From: Cryptomeria japonica
Taxonomy: Eukaryota > Streptophyta > Pinopsida > Cupressales > Cupressaceae
Reading direction: 5' to 3'
NCBI RefSeq assembly: GCF_030272615.1
Contig: NC_081413.1
Location: 602,644,709-602,702,708 of the forward strand
DNA length: 58,000 bases
Part shown: positions 23,884 through 35,300 of the stretch, piece by piece
Position numbering within the stretch: position 1 is the stretch's first letter
Layout of the letters: each line of letters begins with the position of its first letter
Program-made: the position numbers and the translations under genes
The notes under the pieces: generated by a model
Seen by the model: only the letters and a program-made list of their open reading frames with translations
What the model was told of the DNA's origin: nothing
Database searches by the model: none

Positions 23884-24819
23884 TGTTGTCAATTGAAACT
23901 CATCTAGTGCATATCAATGCTTGATTAGTGGTTTAGGGTTGTCATTGATGGAAACTCTTCTTGAGATTCCTATCTGGTAATCAGGGATCTTGATATCCAG
24001 AAGTGGATGTGAACCGGTAACCGGTTAACCAATAATTCAGGATGAGCAGAAACTCTCCAGTGATTGCGGTGTTATAAATCGTGCATGGGATGATAGGGTC
24101 GATATAGAGACATCATCTTATCATCTTTTTGGTGATTCACTTTTTTTTTTGATGATCCGGTCAAGCTGACTCACGATTACACATTACATGATCTTCAGGT
24201 CAACTTGATAATTGTCTATTTTGTGATTGCAGATATATAAGAGCGATGTAGAAGATCTTTTTGTTGTATGGTATGATTGTATGCAAGAAATTGGTGATCA
24301 AGAATTCATTTTGGCATAGTTGCACGTGCACATTTTTGATTCGGTAGCTGACTGAGACAGAAAACACATAGCAAAGTAGTAGAGGTGATACAGTCAAAGT
24401 TTTGCACTTAACCGGAACTCATCCAGACATTGTTAGATGCGATTTTGGAGTTAATTCATTTTAATCCATCACTGTAATTGATCTGTAAGGTAGTGAGACT
24501 TCCAAGGTTATATCCTTGATTGTAATTGAGTTGTAAGCTCTAGGCAGCATGCTTGAATGCCTAGCAATTCCCCATTTTGTATTATTGTTTTGTTACTGGA
24601 CATAGTGGAATAATATTGTGGGTTCAAATCCCACTATGGTTTTTCCCATTTGGGTTTCCACATAAAAATCCTAGTGTTATGATTTTGTGGTTGATTGTTT
24701 TGAGATTCTACATTTCACTTTCATGCTTATGCTTCTGGTGGTTCAAGGTTAAGTCAAAAAAATTATTAATCGATAGAACACTGATTCACCCCCCTTCTCA
24801 GTGTTCCTTAATTTCAACA
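23884..24819 (+). mobile_element. 3' LTR (936 bp)
   Basis: Pairs with 17911-18839. Differences are scattered substitutions and small indels (for example a ttttttttt run at 24141-24149), showing the insertion is not recent. Confidence 0.85.
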
Positions 24820-25377
24820 TCCTTCACATCCACCAGTTGTGTATAAATATATTGTAGATGTACCCAAAACCCCATGGGCACCATTTTATAGAATGACAGT
24901 GAAAGTGATTGAATATAATTCCACAATTCAAGTTGTATTCTAGGCAACTAATATCTTCCAAGCAGACAACCATCCAATTCATATTCATTGTTATGAATTT
25001 TATGTTGTAGCAGAGGGTTTTGGTATTTATAATAAAGTAATAGATCCACTCTCTTTCAACCTAGTTGATCCACTGCAATGAAATAATGTGGGAACTCATG
25101 TGAATGGATGGACTGTTCTCAGGTTCAAAGCAAGCAATCCTAGTAATAAATAGACTGACAATTTTATGATTCTAGATATTACATATGACTTGAAACTGAA
25201 ATTTGTAAAATATACATGGAGTACTCAAGGATTGTTCGACTTGTACAAGTGTTTGATTCATACATTGTCACTTTGATGATCATGCAATATGGGGGTTGAG
25301 CATGGTGCTTTGAGTGAAGAACGATCCTAGTGAGTTTAAAATTTTGAAAGCACCTCCTCAAGACCTCTCGAAATGTT
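24820..25377 (+). pseudogene. Laccase pseudogene, part 2 (C-terminal copper-site exons)
   Basis: After the LTR the laccase frame resumes: PSHPPVVYKYIVDVPKTPW, then VIEYNSTIQVVF, TAG, ATNIFQADNHPIHIHCYEF, YVVAEGFGIYN, DPLSFNLVDPLQ, TGA, NNVGTHVNGWTVLRFKASNP. An intron-like segment (gtaataaatag donor near 25142) separates it from IHCHFDDHAIWGLSMVL, TGA, VKNDPSEF and APPQDLSKC near 25250-25377, which matches the laccase C-terminus. The copper-binding motifs HPIHIH and HCHFDDH are still present, although the Gly after HxH is now Cys. The stops fall on positions that are Gln or Arg in the family. Followed directly by the LINE 3' end. Confidence 0.8.
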
Positions 25378-25649
25378 ATAGAAAATTATAGTATCAAATT
25401 TTATTCTTTTTATGAATAGGCATTTTCATTAAAGCATATAATAAAATTACACTATTTAGAAAAAAAAGGGTGGGAGGAAAAAAATCACACCCTGAAAGTC
25501 ACTCGAGCAAAGCCCAGAAATAACAAAAAAACTTATCAAAACATAGGCATAGCCCAAAAAACTAGAGTAAACATAAAAAATCCTAAGTGGCTAGAGTAGT
25601 AGCAGCAGAAGGAGGAGGTAGGTCCATGTCATCCTTTTTACCCCATACA

Positions 25650-26609
25650 TTAGCAAGGGTCTGGAAGAGACCACCCATCTTTAGTAGCCTCTTCCTCTTC
25701 ATCTTTATCTTTTCTGGAAGGAGAAATTACCAAAGCGAGCTGAGATAACCCTTTAGAGGAGCTGGGCCACCCAGAATCTGGCCAACTAAAACTACCAGGA
25801 ACTGAAGAGGCACCACCACCCATAACCCACCTAGAGGCGGATTCACCTCGAGGAGGAGAGACTAAGTAGCGATGTGAAAAGTCTCTCCCCAAGCCAAAGT
25901 GGCAGCAAGGAGCTTGAGAGAAAGGCATACGAGAACCGCTAACAAAAGAACTATGGCCAAGCCAAAGGCCATGAATCAGAGAACGATCACTGGAGGTAGA
26001 AGGGTCTGACAGAATCTTGGCAACCATACAAGGGGCATTAACCCACCGATAAAGAAGCACTTCTAAGTATGACACCTCAAGAGCCACTTTGTTCACTTGA
26101 ACTTGAATCTATAACATCACATTATTACATATGCAAGCTTTAGCATGCAAAGAAATATGAGTATCAAAAGAGTTGTGAGAAAACAAAATAGGATTTTTAT
26201 TTTTCCACAAACTGAAGAGGATTTCGATCTTTCCACAAACTGAAGAGGATTTACATCCTATAAGCATGCCATATTTGTGTGAATTTGTAGGGGAGCCTTG
26301 GGGAATCTCCCAACAAGACCATATGCAAGAGAAGGGCCAAGGTCAAAAATGCCTAAAAAAATTGTGATTCCAAACTCACAATTGTTGAGCTCTTCTGCAA
26401 AATCAGAAGAGATGCATCAAGGTCTCATGCAACCCATAAAAAGGGCACCAAGATCTGGCACCCCCAAATTCCTGAGATGAGAACCCAAAGGAAAGCCTTG
26501 TAAAAGAATACACCAAGCAAAGTGAACCACTTTGGGTTCTACAACAACAAACCAGAGAGTAAGAAATCTGCATCTCCATGTGCTCTGAGAGGAATGCAAG
26601 TGTCATCAA
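25650..26609 (-). pseudogene. LINE 3'-terminal coding region, broken
   Basis: Downstream of RT on the minus strand: 26609-26403 holds a Trp/Cys-rich stretch (CILLQGFPLGSHLRNLGVPD in a neighbouring frame) that resembles the zf-RVT tail of plant LINEs, then a 148-codon frame (26096-25650, MNKVALEVSYLEVLLYRWV) with a C-terminal acidic/basic patch KDKDEEEEATKDG. I do not recognise the latter; being just upstream of the tail it is probably LINE-specific. A 24-bp tccacaaactgaagaggatt repeat lies at 26202-26251. Confidence 0.45.
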
Positions 26610-27685
26610 AGATTAAAAGTGGGAACCATAGGAAAGTGAGGCACAAGCCAATGGTAACCCATTTTGGGTTTATAATTAAAAAAACAAGTTTTGGGAAACC
26701 ATCACCAATCTTCTATCAGGGCCTCACTGAACGAATGCCAAGCTTGTGTAGAATATTCAAAGGCAGAGAAAAAATCACAAACTCAAGTGTCTGTTGATCG
26801 GGTTGAGTGAGGTGAAATTGGGTCTGAAAATCTTCCCAAGAACAAAGACTTATAGTGGCACAAGAAAAAATAACTCGAGTACAAATGTTTATTTGTGAAA
26901 ACATAGAGCATGAATTCTTGGGACACGGGTCAAACGAAGCCCCTAGACCTGAATGAGAGGTGACCATGACCAGATATTGTGTTGGTTGAAAGAAAGGTCA
27001 TCATGGAAATCCGAGCCATCCCAACGGAGCCAAGGCTTAACAACTTCCTAGGCCTGCCAAATACTTTTGGCAACAAAGGTGCCCTGAATGTATACAACAT
27101 CTTTCATAAAAAGAAGGGTTTAGAAGCCAATCCCCTTCCAGGCCAGTCTATTGACTAGGTTCCCTGAAGAAATACAATTTCAAAGCAAAAATTTACGAGC
27201 TTCATTGCTAGAAACATCTTGGAGGACCCATTTCGCACACATAGTGATGCCTTCTTTCTAGGTAGACAAGAGGCCAAGCCCTCTAGAATCACACGAGAGA
27301 CAACAAATTCTCCTAGGCGACTCTGTGAAAACCATGATGATCATCTCCATTGGCCCACTAAAATTCCCTCAGAATTTTCTCAAGCTTATTATAAGAGGCC
27401 TTGGAAGGATCCCAACAAGAATAATAGTAAACATGAGTGGTCGCAAGCACTTTGGAGCAAATATATAATTTACCAGTCAAAGAGAGAGGTTTGGTAATCC
27501 ATTAAGCATGCTTCTTCTCAATTTTTGCTAACATGGCGTTCAAGAGGGCAACTATAGACCCTTGAAAAGAAAAGGGAATTCCCAAGAACTAAAAAATATT
27601 TTTGTTGGATCCATTTCCAACAATACTAAAGAATCCAAGGTAGAGCAGGAAGAAAAGATTGTCTGTAGCATTGGGTTTTGTGCCA

Positions 27686-28910
27686 TTAAATAGCCAACCC
27701 AGATGCCAAAAAAAATGTGTCTAGGAAATTTAGCACCTCCTTGACATTATTCTCCTCTTCAATGAGGGTAAGTAATGAATCATCCACAAAATGGTCATTG
27801 ACAAGTTTAGAAGGTGACTCAGGCAAGAAAATCCCCCTGACACGTCCAGCCAAAATGGCAGCAACAAGTTGATACCCAAATCCTTCAACAGAAAGCACAT
27901 ACAAAGAAGGGGCGAGAGGGAAACCTTGGTGGATGGACCTGAAAAGGCCAAAGGCTGAAGATTGACACCCATTAATGGTGATGCAATCTGAATCATCCCC
28001 AAAGAGCATTTCCACAAACTAAATGAAAAATGAACCAAACCCTAACAGTATAAGCATTGCAAGAATAAAGGGCCATTAAATGCAATCATAAGCTTTGGTA
28101 AAACCAATTTTAAGAAAAATGGTTCTCTGGGAAGAATGTCTATCCCATTCCATTCCTTCCCAAAATACAATGATGTTGTCCAATATAAACCTAGATTTGA
28201 TGAAACCAAATTATTCTGGGCAAACAATCTGCAAAAGGAGATGTCTGACTTTAAGAGCCAAAGCCTTGGCAATAATCTTATAAGAAACATTTAACAAGGT
28301 TATGGGTCACCAATTACAAATATCCTTGGGATCACCATCTTTACGGATGAACTTAATATTCCCCTTGTTGATGAGTTTCCCTAGAGATTGGGAGTGAAAA
28401 TCCTCCAAATAGAACTTATGCAAGTCAAAACCAACACAAGGCCACAATGATAAATGCAGAACTCACAAGGGAAACCATCATAGCTAGGAGCTTTGTCATC
28501 TGACATAGAGAAAACAACCTCTTTAAGGCCCTCAAGAGTGAGAAGTTGGTCTCAAAAAATTCTTTGGGCATTAGAGATCTGAGAGGGAACAATAGAAAGT
28601 CATTTGTGCAGGGCTCGTTCACGCTCAAGGGAATTTTCCTGCATAGTAAACACCCTCTCATAATGTCAAACAAAGGCTTGAATAATATCTAGTAACTCAA
28701 AGAGAACCGATTGACCATTCTTAATCCTTTTGATCCTAGAAGAGGAATCAAGAGCTCTGAGAACCAGAAAGAACTCTTTAGAAGCATGGCCACCAACCTT
28801 GAGCCAGCGCAATTTGGCTTTAATATGTGGCACCTCTAGTAGCATAGTTATCCAGTATCTATTTTTTATGTCGGAACTAGGAAACCCTGACCTATAATTC
28901 AAGGATAAAG
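27686..28910 (-). pseudogene. LINE ORF2 reverse transcriptase, broken
   Basis: Minus-strand pieces in order: LRWLKVGGHASKEFF (28820), LLTLEGLKEVVFSMSDDKAP (about 28540), a PEQ-GFI-RFILDNI stretch read in a shifted frame near 28200, FLKIGFTKAYDCI, then INGCQSSAFGLFRSIHQGFPLAPSL and NDHFVDDSLL (27686-28015). These are the plant L1 RT blocks: W-KxGD-xSKEFF, L-xLK-AV-xMxxxKAPGxDG, GFIxxRxIxDNI, F-KAYDxI, RGxRQGxPLxPxLF and the FADD active-site box. In the last box FADD has become FVDD, and the KAP-DG block contains a serine, so the enzyme is inactive apart from the stops. Confidence 0.8.
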
Positions 28911-29173
28911 GGGTTAGCCATCAAATCTTTTGTGGCAACCTTCAAATCTTTGGTGGTAGCCTCATAGGACAGCCAGTGATACAAAGCTAGTTGTCTGACA
29001 TAGATGTGAAAAAATGAGTTGTGTACTGGATAGTGTCATTCCATCACGTAATCCAACCAGAAAGCTGAGTGGGACAACTCTCAAGATTGTAGACCCATAT
29101 TAGATGGGCTAACATGGGCAAATGATTAAGCAACTATTCAGAAAAAATTATGTTTTAGAAGGATGCATACAGC

Positions 29174-29400
29174 CACTAGTACATTCGGAGCTGATTTCCG
29201 ACAGCCGTTTGTCGGATTTTTGACAAATTTTCGTCGAAGTGTCGACAAAATCCACCGTAAAAAACTCGGCGTCAGATTGGTTGACGATTCCATGCCCGTC
29301 GGAAATTCGACAATCCAATGGACTCTGTCGATAGTCAAAGAAGTCGTCGGTCGAAAGCTTGGTATTCGTCATAATTCCGACGATGATCATTTTTATAAAA
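29174..29400 (+). repeat. Left terminal inverted repeat and subterminal region
   Basis: CACTAGTACATTCGGAGCTGA, followed by cgacag, gtcgg, gacaa and tcgtcg motifs in both orientations up to about 29385. Subterminal repeats of this kind bind the TNPA-type protein in En/Spm. Confidence 0.85.
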
Positions 29401-29492
29401 AAAATAAATATAAAAGAGCCATCGAAGGAAGGAAGTTCTTTCAATTTTTCTAATGTCCGTCGGGCCTTATAAGTATCATGTGATTTTCTATT

Positions 29493-31260
29493 GATCTGAT
29501 GGCCTGCGTTGATTCGCAACCAAAAAGTGCTCAAAACTTAGTTTCCGTGAAGTAGCGAAAGGCGAAGGTGGACCCGACATATAGGTTTGGACCAAAGCTA
29601 AACACCGATCAAGTTTCATTTGATCGAACAGATGGCGTGGTTTTGTGAGATCAAGCTGAATGTGTTTTAAGCTTCACGAAGTGGTGAAAGGGTTTGGCGG
29701 GTCCCAAAGATAAGCGGTCTTCTTTGGTTAAAGAATGATCGGGTTGGAAAAAGATCAATGGCTTCTCGTTGTTCTGTGGCCGGGAGATACACGAGCTATA
29801 CCTTCAGTGAAATAGAAAAAAGGTGGAGGGTCCCGCTAAGAGTGGTAGTAAATGTGGTAACCTCAGTTGGTGATGACATGGCAGTGACAAGGCACTGAGT
29901 TGGCCGTATGCAGTGGGTTTGGGCAAGGTTGTCATAAAAAGAGTAAACAACGAGCAAGTTCTTGAGATCTAACGGCTCGCGTGAATTCGCGAAGATAAGA
30001 TGCTAGCAAGTTAGTCATTGCGAAGTAGTGAAAAGGCTGATGGGCCCAAGGGATAGGCATGGCATGAAGTTAAAAGCAGATCAGGTCTGTTTTGATCTAA
30101 CAGTTCTCGTGGTTTCGTGGGTGCAAGCCAAAAGAAGAATAATGTTCACGAAGGCGCAAAAGATAGGTGGAAATCACACAGAGGAGTGACGTGGCATAAC
30201 AGCTGCCACTTTTTGTAGAGCTTGGAAAAAGATCAATGGCTTCTCATTGTTTCATGGCCGGGAGATGCACGAGCTATACCTTCAGCGAAATAGCAAAAAG
30301 GTGGAGGGTCCTGCTAAGAGTGGTAGTAAATGTGGTAACCCCAGTTGGTGATGATATGGTGGTGACAAGGCACTGATTTGGCGGTATGCAGTGGGTCCAG
30401 GCAAGGTTGTCATAAAAACAATAAACAATGAGCAAGTTCTTGAGATCTAATGGCTCGCGTGAATTCGCAAAGATAAGATGCTAGCAAGTTAGTCATTGCG
30501 AAGTAGCGAAAAGGCCGACGGGCCCAAGGGATAGGCATGGCATGAAGTTAAAACCAGATCAGGTCTGTTTTGATCTAACGGTTCTCGTGGTTTCATGGTT
30601 GCAAGCCAAACAAAGAATAATGTTTGCGAAGTCGTGAAAGACAGGTGGAAATCACACGGAGGAGTGATGTGACACGTGGTTTAAAAAAGTGGTTGAGGGC
30701 CCGCCTAGGTGTAACCGGTAGTTATGTGGGAATAGTAAAAGGGAACACATGGCGGATTAAGGGTGGAACCAAAAGGAGTTTCCAGGGCTAATGGCCAACT
30801 ACCATGTGGCATTTATTAGCTGGATAACAAGTGGGGTAAGTAATTCCCGGATAAAGGGCCCACTTAAAAGCCATTCATCTCAAGATTGATCCAATGCTTC
30901 TCATTGTTTCGTGACCCGAAGATGCCCGTAGCTTAACCTCAGCGAAATGGCAAAAACTGTTAGCCGTCAAGATGAGGCACGATTAGCTAAAAGGATTGAC
31001 GGTCCCAGTTGGAGTTAAAGGTTGTGTGATTTGAGTTTGATCTAACGCTTGGCACGGCCTCGCGAAGGAAAAGTGCATGACTGTTAAACTCCGCGAAGTG
31101 GCCAAAAGGAGGTAGGGCCCGACACTAAAGCAAAGAGATTAAATGGAGATAAAGGCGATGTAAGTTCTCAAGATCCAATGGCCAGCATTGTTTCACGAAA
31201 GAAAAGATCACGGGTTTTATGTTCTGCGAAGTAGCGAAAGAGCGAAACAAAGGAAAGACT
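29493..31260 (+). repeat. Array of about eleven related monomers with a 478-bp duplication
   Basis: Each monomer has the plan gatctaacggctcgcgtg, ttcgcgaa, a 25-40 base gap, gcgaagtagcgaaaagg and gggccc. Copies start near 29493, 29605, 29745, 29950, 30080, 30223, 30425, 30560, 30880, 31030 and 31155. Copies 3-5 and 6-8 are a direct duplication with a 478-bp period (29746-30223 and 30224-30700). It ends about 300 bp before the start of the unknown ORF, so it may be promoter or leader of that gene, or extended subterminal repeats of the CACTA. No coding potential. Confidence 0.8.
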
Positions 31261-31568
31261 TAGAGAAATTATGACCCGTTGGAGCCATTTTTGAATTCGA
31301 TTTGGCGAATTTAATTATGAAAAGAAAGCCGAAGCATGCGGAGTTAATTTCTAAAAACTTAAATGCCAACTTGCCCTTTTCAGTTCGCATCAACTTGATT
31401 GCTAAGTATTGTTTCATCGAAGTTTGTTGCAAAGCAATTTTCTTCAGGCGAATAATCAGGTTTCTTGTGCTTTTCTTGATAACTCTTGGTTTGTTCTCAA
31501 ATACTGTTGTGTGAATTACTTCATTAGAGGTTTGTGCTAGCTTCTAGTGGTATAATTGTTTGACCAGA

Positions 31569-34500
31569 ATGGCACCCAGAAGAGAATTTATAGGGAAAGT
31601 GAATTACGAGGACTGAAATATCTGTGATGATTTTTTAGAGCAATTAACCATGTCCACCAATGTTGGGGATAAGGCCAAAGAGCTAGTACCTAAGAACCCT
31701 CGTCTAAAAATTGGAGATGGCCTTTATGATAAGGGTAATTGGTTGAGGGACCCTGAAATAGGATTGTCAGGCTTAGGACTCTTCAAAGTCAGTTTTAGGC
31801 AAAGGAATTCCCCAGCTCCTTTGAATGGCATATGTGAGCAGGATGTAGGAAATCTTGTGGTCCCAGGTGTTTTTATGGATGTAGATTTGTTAGCCCTGAT
31901 TGCACAGAATTATGACTCTGTGGCGAGATGCATCAGGAACATAAAGGGATCGGTCTTGATTGAGATAAATGAAGATGAATTCAGGAAAGTGTTTAAACTC
32001 AGTGAGTCCTCCAATTTGTTAGAACCTATTGACTTTGAGTCATTAGCCCAGGTTTACAACACACAAAGGGATCATCTTAGAAGTGGCCCATTGAAAGAAT
32101 TCTTTGTAAAGATAGGGGGGTTAATAGTTGTAGGCCCCAGCACAATGGAACCATTCTCTCTCAACCTATTCACTCTGAGACCTAAGGGTATGTATTGGGC
32201 ATTATGCTAGATTTTTGGAGAGGATGCTAAAAAGAATATGCCAACCCATTATATGTTAATGATTGCACAAATTCTAAACCCCTCCCTAGCAATAACATTT
32301 GATTATGCCTCATACCTTGCTGATGCAATTCATAAAGGGCTACTAGGAATCAAAAATGGTAAGGTGGATAGGCCATTTGGATGGTACTCCATGTTAATGG
32401 ATATGTTTCTGTTCAAAGGGGCTGATTATTTTGGAAAGGAGATGGACCTGATTAAGGTCAAGGATAAAGAGGAGATGTCAGTGCAATTGTGGAGTACTGT
32501 TCTATCTTGGGATAGAGAAGATGCAAGTTATTTAAAGTTTGATAGATGCTTTGCATCTAAAATTAGGATTCTTCTACACAGAGAAAACCCTAGAATTCCT
32601 AAGGCTCTTTTGGAGTTTCTTAGACCAAAGGAGTTTGCAGAGGATATCAAGATTGTTCATAATTGGGGAGACATATATTTGTACCCTGTGTCTACTATTT
32701 TTAGAGTGTTTGGATTTAGAGGCGCCCCCTTTTTAGTACCCTATCAGGTCCCATTGAAGATAGGGATTGCAGAAGTCCTAAGACAAATTGGGGGAGTACA
32801 AGAAGCAGAGCTAACCAATAGAGGTAAAGGGACTATTTTCCCAACTATTACCATGGCTCACCATTTTGTGATCACTAAGGGTGGATGGAGATTTTTTGAA
32901 GAATTCTTTAAGCCATCTAGGCTGTCTACTACAGTGTCAAGATGTGCAGACCCCGAGGATTTTTTCAATGGCATGTTCAGAAAAAGAGTAGTGTGCAGAG
33001 GTAGGCCACATCAATTTCAGTTCCCAGAAGATCTGATTAGAAATGAATTCAGCTTAGATGAGAAAGAACTGAGGAAGGAGAAGTGGGTGGCATATAAGAA
33101 AGCCCTTGATTTTATCCATCAATTTGACACTGGCTATGATCCCCATTCTAGCTTCAATCCATTTGAGGAGAAAATAAAATTCCTGATTCTTTATTTTGAA
33201 GATCTCATGCAGACCTTAAAAGAAAAGATGGAGGCCATAATGCAAAATGAGTCTGATAAGGATAAGATGGTATTGGCTAAGCCTACCTTTGCTAGAGATA
33301 TCCCACGTGGTGACTATGTAATACACAAAAGGTCAAAATACACTGTGACAATGCTAGTGACAGGTGAGCCTTCCACTTCAAAAGGGAAGAGGAAAATTGA
33401 AGATGTCATTGACATCCAGGATTCCCCTAAGAAGCAGAGAGTGGGAAAGGAAATTGAAACTGATGAGCCTCAATATTCTCCATCTCAGTCTCCTAACCAT
33501 ATTGGAGATGAACAAGCTATGGCTGAACAATTATTGCAGTTAGGGAGTCTCGGTGAGATTGCCTATACCTATGAGGAGACCCAAGAGGGGATGCCCAAAG
33601 AGCCACCTAATGCTGAAATGGATTTGACTGATGGTGAGTTAAAGGGCCAGGAAATGGACCTTACTGTTAAGGAAGCTAGTGAAGAATTCCTAGCTGACAG
33701 TAATTTTTTCACATCAGGAGCTTTTATACTGTTTCTATGGAAGCAAAATATTGATCAATTCAAGACTAGATGTGAATAGAGGAAAAGTGAATAGCCTCTT
33801 AAAAATACAACTCAGGTAGAAGAAGAGGTTAAGCAAGAAATGATGGAGGAGTTAAAAGCAATCACCCCTGATAAAGGAAGACAAATGGTAGCAAAGGCTA
33901 GTGTGTTGATTCTCCCTGAATGGGATATAGTTGATGTCTTAGTGCTTGATGTAGTGAGGAAAGAAACAAAGCCTATGGAAGGAGTGACATTCAGCAAAGA
34001 TAATGTTGATCTTATTATGTGGTCTTTAAAGAAGGATGAAAACAAAAGAAGGAAGGATGCATCAAATTCTAGCCTCTTAGGAGGCATGATAGTTAAAAGA
34101 GTCCAAGACACAGGGGTAGTGGAAGCTACAAGCATAGTCCTAGAGACTGCAAAATTCAGTGTTGCGGTGGCAGAGAAAGAGGCACAAGAAAAGGCTAATC
34201 TCCAATTGAAGTTGGAGACTATTTTAAAATCTTACAATGATGCTAAAGAAGGAATAGCCAACAAAGACAACATAATTGCTAGACTTCAAAGTCAACTGGC
34301 AGGTCAATATCATCCCGGTGAATCTTCTACACTCATGATAGCCTCCTCTCCAGCAAGACCCCCTCCTACTAGTCCCATCATTGAATATCCCCCTTCTCCT
34401 ATGCCTTCTAGTTCCCAATTACCTGAAAATGTTGAACATGAGTTGGAAAAATTGAAACAAGCTCAGACATTGTATGCAAACAAATATGAGGAGAAGGTGA

Positions 34501-35300
34501 AAGCCACCATCTTGAAGTTTGCTGACTCAGTCAAAACCTCCAATGTATACATAAATATGAAGAGGATTCTTGAGATTTTGATCAAATTGAGAGAAGAAGA
34601 AGCCACTTTGGAACCAGTCCTGAATAAGTGGGTGCCTAGAGGTAAAGAGTTAGAGCTCATGTGTTCTTCCCATGCAGATGCAGAAGAGAATGACAATCTA
34701 AGGTCCACATGTGAGTTTATAAAAGAGATGAATATTCTTTCAGTGGAAGGAGCAGGTATAAAAGGAAAAGCCCAACTTTATAGGAAATAATATTCAAATC
34801 ATAAATTTGAAATGTTTCCAAGAGGTTTCATTGGTCCTGTCTAGCTAAAGGAAGAGAAGACTTGGTTAAAGGAGGTGGACCACAATTTGTCCCTAAGGAT
34901 CAATCAGATTATTAGTACTGATGACACATCCTTATTTGTCCAAACAATTGAGGAAATTGAAAAAGTGAAATCTCATTATGGTTTCATAGAAACAGAGATT
35001 AGGCATGTACGAGTCACTTGGAAGCGGCTAGAAGATATGAAACAGAAGATTGCTAGTTTTACTTGGCCTAGTGATGATGTGTATCAGGAGTGGAAAGATA
35101 AGTATATGGGATAGAAAGAAGATGCTCGAGAGCAGTTACAGGAGGTTGCAATAGAACAACAAGCAAAGGAAGCCGTAGATGCTGAAAAGGACTTAAAACT
35201 GCTTCTTGAAAATGACCGGTTGTTTGTAACAAACTTTCTTTTGAAGGGTCCAAAGCTTGTATGCATCCATACTATTATAACTAGATACCAAGACTCGTAA
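31569..35300 (+). pseudogene. Large unknown ORF (about 1,243 codons) in the CACTA
   Basis: A single frame reads from MAPRREFIGKVNYED to ...TRYQDS and TAA at 35298. It holds seven internal stops (TGA 31614; TAG 32208, 33777, 33792, 34842, 35112; TAA 34788) and no frameshift that I could find. Residues 1-220: unrecognised globular region (LIEINEDEFRKVFKL, FFVKIGGLIVVGPSTMEPFS). 220-290: THYMLMIAQILNPSLAITF, IHKGLLGIKNGKVDRPFGWYS. 290-560: Phe/Arg-rich globular part. 560-760: basic SKGKRKIEDVI then an acidic linker. 760-1243: long coiled coils split by a Pro/Ser linker (SSPARPPPTSPIIEYPPSP). No transposase, polymerase or protease motif. Runs opposite to the transposase genes. The start was chosen at 31569 because the frame is open back to it and it follows a leader-like region. 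Function unknown. Confidence 0.65.

Larger units (their letters stand above)
17911..24819 (+). mobile_element. 6.9-kb LTR element with gag and an unknown ORF instead of pol
   Basis: Two closely similar LTRs (17911-18839 and 23884-24819; TGTTGGCAATTGACACTCA versus TGTTGTCAATTGAAACTCA, both ending tttcaaca), a Met-type primer site and a purine tract aaaggggga before the 3' LTR define a full-length element. The target duplication appears as tcctt on the right (24820-24824) and ttttt on the left (17906-17910), explained by two C-to-T changes. Internal 5.0 kb: a gag with three zinc knuckles and then a 3.3-kb ORF without RT, integrase, RNase H or protease motifs. It is therefore non-autonomous, probably mobilised by a Copia relative. 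It sits in a laccase exon. Confidence 0.85.
25390..29173 (-). mobile_element. LINE (L1-type), 3' half, minus strand
   Basis: This is the RT half and 3' tail of a non-LTR retrotransposon on the minus strand; the 5' half is at 46331-48420 beyond the CACTA insertion. The last minus-strand bases (near 25390-25420) are A-rich (aaaaagaataaaa). Numerous stops and frameshifts make it dead. Confidence 0.8.

Noticed and set aside
17911-24819. Autonomous Copia element
   Set aside because: No YVDD-type RT box, integrase HHCC or DDE, or RNase H signature occurs in any frame between gag and the 3' LTR.
33812-34708. Minus-strand ORFs inside the CACTA unknown gene
   Set aside because: Shadows of the plus-strand frame, which spans the whole region with consistent composition.
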